Virus record (IMG/VR): IMGVR_UViG_3300005613_002762
Coordinates: 1-64,000 of that record
DNA length: 64,000 nucleotides
Source: a virus
Reading direction: 5' to 3' (one strand)
Shown in pieces: positions 54,689-61,893 of the stretch. Position numbers and translations under genes: made by a program. Every line of letters begins with the position of its first letter. Position 1 is the first letter of the stretch. The notes beneath the pieces were generated by a model. The model did not search any database. It saw only the letters and a list, made by a program, of their open reading frames with translations, and had not been told where the DNA came from.

Positions 54689-55204
54689 TTAACCATTGGC
54701 CGCTTTTATCCATTGACAAGTTAAACTTTCGGCACTATTGGCAACAAGTCCTGACACTATCAAATAAACGTCGGATGTCCAATTTATTGATAATGTACTA
54801 AATCCTCCTGTGTAATTATACGAACCCATGTCATCTCTACCATTGAACGATGTTGAAACAACTTGTGTACCATTTCCTGAACCATCGGCTGTGACAATTG
54901 CAAGTCTTCTGTAATTTTGTGCTGCCCTTGTTGATGTCCCAAAATTAGAAAATGTTGCTAAAAGTGTTGCCCCAACTAAAGAGGATGATGTGTTGTAATA
55001 AAAGTATGTACTACCTTGATACACTCCACCTGATTTTGTTACACAGGTTTCTAATGTTACAATATCGTTTGATGAAAAAGTATTCGCAGGTATTAATATT
55101 GAGTGTATAAGTGTATTGGATAATGAATTTACACTCCCTGTTGGAGTTGTTGTTGTTACAATTTTATACAAATTACCAACATTAAAATTATTAATTTTAG
55201 CCAT
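54689..55204 (-). CDS. Small jelly-roll-like virion protein, paralogue 1
   Basis: 171 residues, all-beta, with a paralogue immediately upstream (173 residues) and another beyond (169 residues). Shared landmarks are IPANTFSSNDIVTLE near residue 38, TADGSGNGTQVV near residue 110 and LSINWTSDVYLIVSG near residue 140. The pattern suggests a trimeric knob or head-decoration fold, but no family is recognised. It ends 1 base after the convergent triple-fusion gene and overlaps the upstream gene by 8 bases. Confidence 0.72.
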   Translation of the reverse strand: MAKINNFNVGNLYKIVTTTTPTGSVNSLSNTLIHSILIPANTFSSNDIVTLETCVTKSGGVYQGSTYFYYNTSSSLVGATLLATFSNFGTSTRAAQNYRRLAIVTADGSGNGTQVVSTSFNGRDDMGSYNYTGGFSTLSINWTSDVYLIVSGLVANSAESLTCQWIKAANG

Positions 55205-55718
55205 TTGTTACTCTCATCCATTGACAGTTTATTGAATCTGAAGCATTTGCGACGTTTCCAGCAATAATAACCCAACTATCAACCGTCCAATTTATTGCTA
55301 ATGATGTGTTAACATAGTTACCTATTCTTAGGTAATCTTGATAAACATTATCGGTGTTTAGATGATTAAAAGTGCCATCACCACTCCCGTCGGCAGTTAC
55401 TATTGACGCTCTTCTTGAAAAAAAAATTGGTGTTGTTGTTGTACCAACAACATTAGTATATTGTAACATTTGTAAGGGTGTCGGTGAAGATATACTATCA
55501 GCACTATTCCAGTAAAGTTTGAAACTAGATAAACCATTACTTCCTGTTTTTTTTATGGCAACTTCTATTTTAATTACATCACCAACCCCAAAGGTGTTCG
55601 CAGGAATGTTTATAGACGCTAATTTTGTTTCTAAAGTTGACGAAGTTGTGGGTTGAGGAGTCGTCAAATTTACCGTTTTAAACGGACTATACATATTATA
55701 TCCTATTATCTGAGTCAT
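55197..55718 (-). CDS. Small jelly-roll-like virion protein, paralogue 2
   Basis: 173 residues, related to its two neighbours: INIPANTFGVGDVIKIE, VTADGSGDGTFNHL and LAINWTVDSWVIIAG align with their counterparts. It overlaps the 93-residue gene upstream by 23 bases and the 171-residue gene downstream by 8. The three paralogues probably sit at equivalent positions on the fibre or head surface and may vary host recognition. That role is inference. Confidence 0.72.
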   Translation of the reverse strand: MTQIIGYNMYSPFKTVNLTTPQPTTSSTLETKLASINIPANTFGVGDVIKIEVAIKKTGSNGLSSFKLYWNSADSISSPTPLQMLQYTNVVGTTTTPIFFSRRASIVTADGSGDGTFNHLNTDNVYQDYLRIGNYVNTSLAINWTVDSWVIIAGNVANASDSINCQWMRVTNG

Positions 55719-55977
55719 TATAACCGTATATGTAATTTACCAAATCGTTTATTGTGTCAAATGTGTTATTATCAATACTAACCTCATTAAGTTTAAAAAA
55801 AATAATGTTTTCGTCTAATTCAATAGATAATTCATAAGGGTTATATGAAAAATAACCTCTAGTTCCTTCTTCATCTACATAAGTGAAAGTAAGTTCTCTT
55901 GGAACATCTAAAAATGAATTTCCTTCAGAACCATTTTTTTTTACTAATGTATTTTTTATTTTTTCTAAATATATCAT
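55696..55977 (-). CDS. Small hypothetical protein
   Basis: 93 residues, with a charged N-terminus (MIYLEKIKNTLVKKNGSEGN) and strands in the middle (ELTFTYVDEEGTRGYFSYNPYEL). No family is recognised. It is sandwiched between the paralogous 169- and 173-residue genes with 1-base spacing and a 23-base overlap, so it is expressed with the fibre operon and may be a chaperone or accessory of the fibre. That is inferred from position. Confidence 0.65.
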   Translation of the reverse strand: MIYLEKIKNTLVKKNGSEGNSFLDVPRELTFTYVDEEGTRGYFSYNPYELSIELDENIIFFKLNEVSIDNNTFDTINDLVNYIYGYNDSDNRI

Positions 55978-55978
55978 A

Positions 55979-56488
55979 TCAGTTTGTAACTTTTAAAAAT
56001 TGTGATCTAACACCTGTCCCTGTACCACTATATCCAGCAATAATAATATAACTATCAACAGTCCAATTTAATACTACACCAGTACTTATTGCGAAAGACG
56101 CCACCGCAAAATCACTATCCAGTGCGTTTCCAACACCATATAATATTGAACCATTACCTGTTCCATTAGCAACTGAAATGGATAATCTTCTATTGTGAAC
56201 TGCGTTAACATTTGCATTTGAATATGTTCTTGTCATTAATTGGACGGGGGTTGTTAAATCATCGGTCTCATTCCAATATAAATATTGAATTAAATTTCCC
56301 GTAGTTAGTCCTGTAAGTCTCAAACGATATTCTATGTGTAATATATCACCGGCAACAAAAGTATTTGCAGGTATAAAAACAGATGTTATCTTCGTATTTA
56401 CTGATGCATTAACATAACTACTCGGAATAGAATTACATATAGAAACTTGTTTATCATTATAAAAATCATAACCGTTAAACTTACTCAT
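55979..56488 (-). CDS. Small jelly-roll-like virion protein, paralogue 3
   Basis: 169 residues. SVFIPANTFVAGDILHIEYRL, SVANGTGNGSILYG and LNWTVDSYIIIAGYSG align with the 171- and 173-residue proteins; overall similarity is modest, so the copies are old. It starts 3 bases after the collagen-like fibre stop, tying this family to the fibre. Confidence 0.72.
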   Translation of the reverse strand: MSKFNGYDFYNDKQVSICNSIPSSYVNASVNTKITSVFIPANTFVAGDILHIEYRLRLTGLTTGNLIQYLYWNETDDLTTPVQLMTRTYSNANVNAVHNRRLSISVANGTGNGSILYGVGNALDSDFAVASFAISTGVVLNWTVDSYIIIAGYSGTGTGVRSQFLKVTN

Positions 56489-56491
56489 ATC

Positions 56492-59400
56492 TTATATTTC
56501 TACCCAACTATTATCAGGACTAAAATAAATTATTTCATTTGTTCCGTCTATACTATAACCAATAATTCTAATAACATCACCACTTGATGATGGTGCGGTA
56601 GTTGTCACTCCACCTGCAGTTGTCGATACGTAAATTATATCACCTGTATTTGTTGTAAATCCTGAATTTCTAATATATCCTCTAACCAACATACCGTCCG
56701 AAGCCGAGGTACCAAGAGCAAATGCTAACATCCCTGTCGATGATGATGTGGCGTTTGCATCTGCAGATGACCAAGAACCCAAGGAGTCCAAGTAATATAA
56801 ATTACCGGCAGTCAATGAACCACCGCCAAAAGTTACAATATCACCATATCCTTCTACAGATGTTGTTAATTCTGTAGTTGGGTTATGTATAAACGAAGTG
56901 TCTCCAGAAACTATTAATTTTCTTGATGGTGTATCAGTTCCAATACCAACATTATCTGTAGAGGCATCAACATAAAATAAATTACTATCAGAACCCCCTT
57001 TTATTTGAAAGTCTGATGTTGTAGTATTGGAATTATTAAATATTGCAATACCTTCGTCCGCAAAAACTGAGTAATTATCACCAGCACCTGCGGCACTAAC
57101 TCTTAAACCATAATTCTCTTTTGCGTCATTTTGTACTAAAATGTTAACACCGTATTTTATTGAGGATAAAGGGTTACTTGTTCCGTAAACATGAAAATAA
57201 CCTCCTGTCTGTGTGTCTCCACCGCCACTATCAACGTTAAAATTGTCAATTTTTATACCATAAGAACTTCCAACATTTCCCGGCAATACCGATTCAAATC
57301 CGATATTAAAGTCACTACCATCAGAAACCGCAGTAGAAATTCCCCAATGATTTTCAGATACACCACCAATCGTAAACTCAGCACCTATTTTATCACCTAA
57401 ATTGTCATCTGAGTTTGCAAAAACATCACCCCTTATTCCGGTTTGTCTTGATGAACCTTTAGTCGTATTATTTAATATTTGAAGTCCGACATTATCACCA
57501 AAAGAGGTATTATTACCAACCAATATGTCAATACCGACATTTATTATTGTTGCGTCATAAGTAGTAACTTTTTGACCTGTTAATTCAATTATCGTTGATT
57601 GATCACCAATCGATTCTATGTTTATGTTTGAATATCCTGTAGTTTGATTAGTTTGCTGAGAACTAACATATAGAGCGTATGTACCACTACCAACAGTATC
57701 TACAATGTTTTGATATCCTGTCACATCAAGTCTATTGGTCGCCGCACCAAAAACTAAATTAGTTTCAGCGACAATACCACCTAAACCATCTGATGTTAAC
57801 ACTTGATTGTTTGATCCCCCTACGGTTGGTGAGACTCCGCTAGTTCCATCAGTACCGCTAGTACCGTTTGTACCACTACTTCCTGAGGTTCCATTTGTAC
57901 CTGACGTACCATTAGTCCCACTTGATCCCGACGTGCCGTTTGTTCCTGAAGTTCCGTCTGTACCGCTAGACCCCGAAGTACCATTAGTCCCTGATGTTCC
58001 ATTAGTTCCGCTAGACCCCGAAGTACCATCAGTCCCAGATGTTCCATTAGTACCACTTGTCCCATTTGTACCTGATGAACCGCTAGTACCATTTGTTCCG
58101 CTACTACCACTAGTTCCATTAGTTCCTGAAGAACCTGAGGTTCCGTCCGTTCCGCTAGTTCCATTTGTACCATCAGTCCCGCTTGAACCATTTGTTCCGT
58201 CTGTCCCACTAGTCCCATCAGTTCCTGAAGTTCCATCCGTACCACTTGAGCCCGATGTTCCATCCGTACCGCTAGAACCATTTGTTCCATTTGTACCTGA
58301 GGTACCATCTGTTCCTGAACTCCCACTAGTACCATTAGTTCCATTTGTTCCATCGGTACCGCTAGTTCCATCTGTACCTGAAGATCCATTCGTACCGTCA
58401 GTTCCTGAACTACCATTAGTACCATCTGTTCCGCTAGTACCGTCTGTCCCCGAAGATCCGTTAGTTCCATCAGTCCCACTTGTTCCATTAGTCCCCGAAG
58501 ATCCGTTTGTACCTGAAGTACCATTAATACCACTAGTACCGTCAGTTCCACTTGAGCCTGATGTACCATTGGTCCCTGAACTTCCATTAGTACCATCAGT
58601 TCCGCTAGTACCATCTGTACCACTTGAGCCATTTGTTCCGTCTGTTCCACTAGTACCATCAGTACCCGAAGTCCCATCAGTTCCGCTAGATCCATTTGTA
58701 CCCGATGTTCCGTCCGTTCCTGAACTACCACTTGAACCATTAGTTCCGTCTGTTCCTGAAGTACCATCAGTACCCGAAGATCCATTTGTTCCGTCTGTTC
58801 CTGAAGTTCCATCTGTACCAGATGTTCCATCAGTACCATTAGTTCCTGAAGTTCCGTTAGTTCCACTTGTTCCATTAGATCCACTAGTACCGCTTGTTCC
58901 ATCTGTTCCTGAACTACCATTAGTTCCGTCTGTTCCGCTAGTCCCGTTTGTACCGCTACTACCACTAGATCCATTTGTTCCACTAGTACCATTAGTCCCT
59001 GATGATCCGTCAGTTCCGCTAGTTCCATCACTACCATTTGTTCCACTTGTTCCTGAACTACCACTCGTCCCTGAACTACCACTTGTTCCTGATGTTCCGT
59101 TTGTTCCTGAACTCCCATCAGTCCCTGATGTTCCATTCGTCCCACTTGAACCTGAAGTTCCGCTACTTCCTGATGACCCATCGGTTCCATTGGTTCCGCT
59201 ACTTCCTGACGACCCATCGGTTCCATTTGTCCCTGATGATCCATTAGTTCCTGACGATCCATTAGTTCCTGATGATCCATTAGTTCCTGATGATCCATTA
59301 GTTCCTGATGACCCACTTGTTCCTGATGACCCACTCGACCCGTTAGTTCCGTTAGTTCCACTCGACCCGTTAGTTCCGTTTGTACCTGATGTTCCATTTG

Positions 59401-59710
59401 TACCACTGGTTCCATTAGTTCCTGACGATCCATTTGTACCACTAGTCCCGTTAGTTCCTGATGTTCCATCAAAACCGTTAGTTCCGCTAGTTCCATTCGT
59501 CCCATCAGTTCCGCTAGTTCCATTAGTCCCTGACGTTCCACTAGGACCTGTCGATCCACTTAATATTGCTTGTAAATCACTCAACGGAGCAAAATAGGAA
59601 GATCCTTGAGGGCTTTGTGATGTATCTCCTGTAACAACGACATGAAAAATGTCATTTAAGGTTACTGCGGATACTTTTTGTCGGTCTGTTAATCTATTGT
59701 ATGTCGGCAT
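56492..59710 (-). CDS. Collagen-like tail fibre
   Basis: 1072 residues. A short N-terminal domain (about residues 1-52, MPTYNRLTDRQKVSAVTLND) is followed by about 190 Gly-X-Y triplets (about residues 52-625) made almost only of Gly, Ser, Thr, Asn and Asp, without Pro in most triplets. This should form a trimeric collagen-like rod. The C-terminal about 440 residues are beta-rich, with DNVGIGTDTPSRKLIVSGDT, typical of fibre and chaperone-linked tips, and a terminal GNLYYLDSLGSWSSADANAT-like domain. It starts the fibre operon, followed by the three paralogues. Thr and Ser in every triplet make it a plausible O-glycosylation target for the phage enzymes nearby. Confidence 0.88.
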   Translation of the reverse strand: MPTYNRLTDRQKVSAVTLNDIFHVVVTGDTSQSPQGSSYFAPLSDLQAILSGSTGPSGTSGTNGTSGTDGTNGTSGTNGFDGTSGTNGTSGTNGSSGTNGTSGTNGTSGTNGTNGSSGTNGTNGSSGSSGTSGSSGTNGSSGTNGSSGTNGSSGTNGSSGTNGTDGSSGSSGTNGTDGSSGSSGTSGSSGTNGTSGTDGSSGTNGTSGTSGSSGTSGSSGTSGTNGSDGTSGTDGSSGTNGTSGTNGSSGSSGTNGTSGTDGTNGSSGTDGTSGTSGSNGTSGTNGTSGTNGTDGTSGTDGTSGTDGTNGSSGTDGTSGTDGTNGSSGSSGTDGTSGTNGSSGTDGTSGTDGTSGTDGTNGSSGTDGTSGTDGTNGSSGTNGTSGSSGTDGTSGINGTSGTNGSSGTNGTSGTDGTNGSSGTDGTSGTDGTNGSSGTDGTNGSSGTDGTSGTDGTNGTNGTSGSSGTDGTSGTNGTNGSSGTDGTSGSSGTDGTSGTDGTSGTDGTNGSSGTDGTNGTSGTDGTSGSSGTNGTSGSSGTNGTSGSSGTNGTSGTNGTSGTDGTSGSSGTNGTSGTNGTSGSSGTDGTSGTNGTSGSSGTNGTSGTNGTSGSSGTNGTSGTDGTSGVSPTVGGSNNQVLTSDGLGGIVAETNLVFGAATNRLDVTGYQNIVDTVGSGTYALYVSSQQTNQTTGYSNINIESIGDQSTIIELTGQKVTTYDATIINVGIDILVGNNTSFGDNVGLQILNNTTKGSSRQTGIRGDVFANSDDNLGDKIGAEFTIGGVSENHWGISTAVSDGSDFNIGFESVLPGNVGSSYGIKIDNFNVDSGGGDTQTGGYFHVYGTSNPLSSIKYGVNILVQNDAKENYGLRVSAAGAGDNYSVFADEGIAIFNNSNTTTSDFQIKGGSDSNLFYVDASTDNVGIGTDTPSRKLIVSGDTSFIHNPTTELTTSVEGYGDIVTFGGGSLTAGNLYYLDSLGSWSSADANATSSSTGMLAFALGTSASDGMLVRGYIRNSGFTTNTGDIIYVSTTAGGVTTTAPSSSGDVIRIIGYSIDGTNEIIYFSPDNSWVEI
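57838..59558 (-). repeat. Collagen-like Gly-X-Y repeat region
   Basis: About 190 tandem triplets built from GTS, GTN, GTD and GSS in varied order. Synonymous codons differ between copies, so this is a protein-level repeat with degenerate 9-bp DNA periodicity. Its reverse strand produces a long false open frame (57807-59597) of Pro-Val-Pro type. Length could vary by recombination. Confidence 0.9.
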
Positions 59711-59717
59711 ATCATTA

Positions 59718-59724
59718 ATAAATA
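59718..59724 (-). promoter_or_regulatory. TATTTAT start-proximal motif, candidate promoter
   Basis: Sense-strand TATTTAT 7 bases before the ATG of the collagen-like fibre gene. Confidence 0.5.
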
Positions 59725-59725
59725 T

Positions 59726-60022
59726 TTAAGGACCTTGAAATAAAAATATATCTGCGTCTTGAAATAAAAATATTTCGAAGTTTTCAAATTCTTTTCCATA
59801 AATCTCTTCACAAGAAAGAAGATATATTTTTTCACAATTGTTTGAATCGACCACTTTTAAAATAATTGGTGTTGACTGATCTAATGGTGAAGGAACATCA
59901 AACACATATGGAGACGAAGTTATTGCTGAAACAAAAAAACAATAAGTTATTGTTTGATCACAAACATATATATCGAATGGTGATGTTCCACTTAAAGAAT
60001 TTATTTGAATTGTATTTGGCAT
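59726..60022 (-). CDS. Small hypothetical protein before fibre gene
   Basis: 98 residues. Beta-rich first half (IQINSLSGTSPFDIYVCDQT, YCFFVSAITSSPYVFDVP) with four cysteines and a hydrophobic, aromatic C-terminal tail (FENFEIFLFQDADIFLFQGP). It resembles a small adaptor or fibre-tip domain; no family is recognised. It is 15 bases upstream of the collagen-like fibre gene and has its own TATTTAT motif 5 bases from the ATG. The end of its tail contains two near-identical FLFQ repeats. Confidence 0.65.
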   Translation of the reverse strand: MPNTIQINSLSGTSPFDIYVCDQTITYCFFVSAITSSPYVFDVPSPLDQSTPIILKVVDSNNCEKIYLLSCEEIYGKEFENFEIFLFQDADIFLFQGP

Positions 60023-60027
60023 ATTAT

Positions 60028-60034
60028 ATAAATA
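60028..60034 (-). promoter_or_regulatory. TATTTAT motif close to a start codon
   Basis: Sense-strand TATTTAT 5 bases before the 98-residue gene ATG. Confidence 0.45.
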
Positions 60035-60058
60035 TAAACCCTTAAATAAGTATTCATC

Positions 60059-60065
60059 TATTTAT
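60059..60065 (+). promoter_or_regulatory. TATTTAT motif close to a start codon
   Basis: Plus-strand TATTTAT 5 bases before the ATG of the J-domain gene, in a 48-base gap between divergent genes that also carries the minus-strand motif. Confidence 0.45.
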
Positions 60066-60070
60066 AGTAT

Positions 60071-60628
60071 ATGTCGAAAAATAAACTGAATAAAATGAAA
60101 CTTGATCTTTATTTAAAAGAATTAAATCTTTTAGAATCAGAGAAACAATATGTAGATGAGTTCACATCACACTATAAACCTCAGTTTATGGAAGACGCAA
60201 TTAAATTAGGTTATGTGTCACCAATTATTACAGGAGAAACAAATTCTTCTTGTGGTATAAAAAAAGACAAAGCATTTGAGGTAACGAATGAAGAGAAAAA
60301 AACTATTAAAACAATTTTCAGATCTATAGCCAAGGAATGTCATCCTGATAAAACAAAAAGTCCAATAAGGGTTAAATGGTATGAAGAAGCCCAAATTGCA
60401 TATGAAAAAAATGATCTTTTAACATTATATAAGATTGCAAAAAAAATCAATATTGAAATAGATTTTGAAATAAATGGGACTATATTACTACAAAAGACAA
60501 TAGAAGAAAAGAAAAAAGAATTACAATCGGTATCAGGTTCTTTTTTGTGGTTATGGGTTCATTCTGAAACTCAAGAACAAAAAGACGAAATAATAAAACA
60601 ATTTATAAACCAAACAAAACAACAGTGA
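60071..60628 (+). CDS. J-domain-containing protein
   Basis: 185 residues. Residues about 72-120 carry a DnaJ-type J-domain: TIKTIFRSIAKECHPDKTKS with the invariant HPD at 91-93, followed by the third helix (KWYEEAQIAYEKNDLLTLYKIAKK). The flanking parts are helical and charged. J-domains stimulate Hsp70 (DnaK) ATPase, so this may direct the host chaperone to a phage substrate such as a fibre or tail protein. The C-terminal half is coiled-coil. Its stop overlaps the next start as TGATG, so it is co-transcribed with the DUF2827-like gene. Confidence 0.78.
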   Translation: MSKNKLNKMKLDLYLKELNLLESEKQYVDEFTSHYKPQFMEDAIKLGYVSPIITGETNSSCGIKKDKAFEVTNEEKKTIKTIFRSIAKECHPDKTKSPIRVKWYEEAQIAYEKNDLLTLYKIAKKINIEIDFEINGTILLQKTIEEKKKELQSVSGSFLWLWVHSETQEQKDEIIKQFINQTKQQ

Positions 60629-61827
60629 TGAAAAATTTAAAAATTGGAATTACATTAGGTTTACAATCAAACACAGAATCAATATGGACAAACGGAATGA
60701 AACAAAATGTTTTAATGTTTGTTCATTTATTAAAACAATCCAAAAACAATTATGAAGTTTTTATATTAAACACATTTGATGTAGATTTTTCAGAAAAAAG
60801 ACCTTCTTATTTGGATGGTATTGATATCCATAACTTTAAAGAAAAATTTATGGACATGGATCTTATCGTTATGATGGGAGCTCAAGTTTATGATGAAGAC
60901 ATTAAGAAATTTAAAGAAGATAAAAATAAAAGATTTATCGGTTATAAATGTGGAAACAATTATGTTATACACATGGAAAACGTAATGTTTAAAGAAAATA
61001 CCAAAAAATATTTTGAGTATGAAACAACGTTTGACGAATTATGGTATATTCCACAACAAGACGAAACAAACAAAGGATTCTTTTCAACATTATATAGAAC
61101 AAATGCATTTATTGTTCCATTCATTTGGCATGATAAATTTTTAAAAGAGGCCGTTATTGGTATTGAAAAAGGATTTAAAGATGGTCGTTATAAAAAAGGT
61201 TATAAATATAATCCCGAAAAAGAAAAAAAGGTTTTGGGTATTATGGAACCAAATATTAATATTGTTAAATATGGTTTAATCCCAACCATGATTGCCGAAG
61301 AATCTTTTAGAACTGAAACCGGAAAAAACCATATTGATAAGTTAATGATTACAAATGGTGAAAAATTAAAAACTAATCACGAGTTTTTATCTATTATTAA
61401 AACTTTTGATCTTTATAAAGATGGTAAAATAACTGCAGAGTCTCGTTATCAAACGGCATTTGTTTTAACTCAATATTTTGATGTTCTAATATCTCATCAG
61501 ATTCTAAATCCATTAAATTATCTGTATTTGGATGCTGCGTATTTAGGTTATCCTGTATTACATAATGCAACTCTATGTAAAGATTTAGGTTATTATTATG
61601 ATAATAGTGATACTAAACAAGGTGCCGAAATGTTAAATTATATTTTAACAGAACATGATAAAAATATTACAGAGTATCATGAAAAAAATAATAAAGTGTT
61701 AGAAAGATATTATGCCGATGATGAGACTTTAGTAGAAACTTATGACAAACTTATTTATAATTTATTTAATGGTGGAAATAAGGATTTGATTTATAACCCA
61801 AATACAAATAGATACGATAATCTATAA
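60628..61827 (+). CDS. DUF2827-like glycosyltransferase-type protein
   Basis: 399 residues from the ATG at 60628 (a GTG one codon upstream is inside the overlap). The N-terminus (KIGITLGLQSNTESIWTNGMKQNVLMFVHLL), the GYKCGNNYVIHMENVMF segment and the C-terminal LNPLNYLYLDAAYLGYPVLHNATLCKDLGYYYDNSDT follow the DUF2827 family, whose members sit in polysaccharide loci and have a GT-B-like fold. Function is not established; sugar transfer is likely. It partners a J-domain gene here, an unusual pairing. The gene ends at a strong bidirectional terminator. Confidence 0.75.
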   Translation: MKNLKIGITLGLQSNTESIWTNGMKQNVLMFVHLLKQSKNNYEVFILNTFDVDFSEKRPSYLDGIDIHNFKEKFMDMDLIVMMGAQVYDEDIKKFKEDKNKRFIGYKCGNNYVIHMENVMFKENTKKYFEYETTFDELWYIPQQDETNKGFFSTLYRTNAFIVPFIWHDKFLKEAVIGIEKGFKDGRYKKGYKYNPEKEKKVLGIMEPNINIVKYGLIPTMIAEESFRTETGKNHIDKLMITNGEKLKTNHEFLSIIKTFDLYKDGKITAESRYQTAFVLTQYFDVLISHQILNPLNYLYLDAAYLGYPVLHNATLCKDLGYYYDNSDTKQGAEMLNYILTEHDKNITEYHEKNNKVLERYYADDETLVETYDKLIYNLFNGGNKDLIYNPNTNRYDNL

Positions 61828-61844
61828 CTTAACTTACTACTAAT

Positions 61845-61874
61845 AAAAAAGGGGTTCCGAAGAACCCCTTTTCT
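61845..61874. terminator. Bidirectional Rho-independent terminator
   Basis: AAAAGGGGTTC pairs perfectly with GAACCCCTTTT around a CGAA loop, with T-runs on both strands. It lies 17 bases after the DUF2827-like stop and 20 bases after the stop of the convergent coiled-coil fibre gene, serving both. Confidence 0.92.
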
Positions 61875-61893
61875 TTTTGGTTAAAACCAAAGA

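Noticed and set aside
57838-59558. Periodic repeats resembling a CRISPR array
   Set aside because: The units are degenerate 9-bp codon triplets inside a continuous reading frame with no spacers.
57807-59597. A 596-residue open frame on the plus strand rich in Pro-Val-Pro
   Set aside because: It is the reverse-strand image of the Gly-Thr/Ser triplet repeats; its regular PLVP pattern follows from the 9-bp codon periodicity, and the minus frame is a normal fibre with conserved ends.
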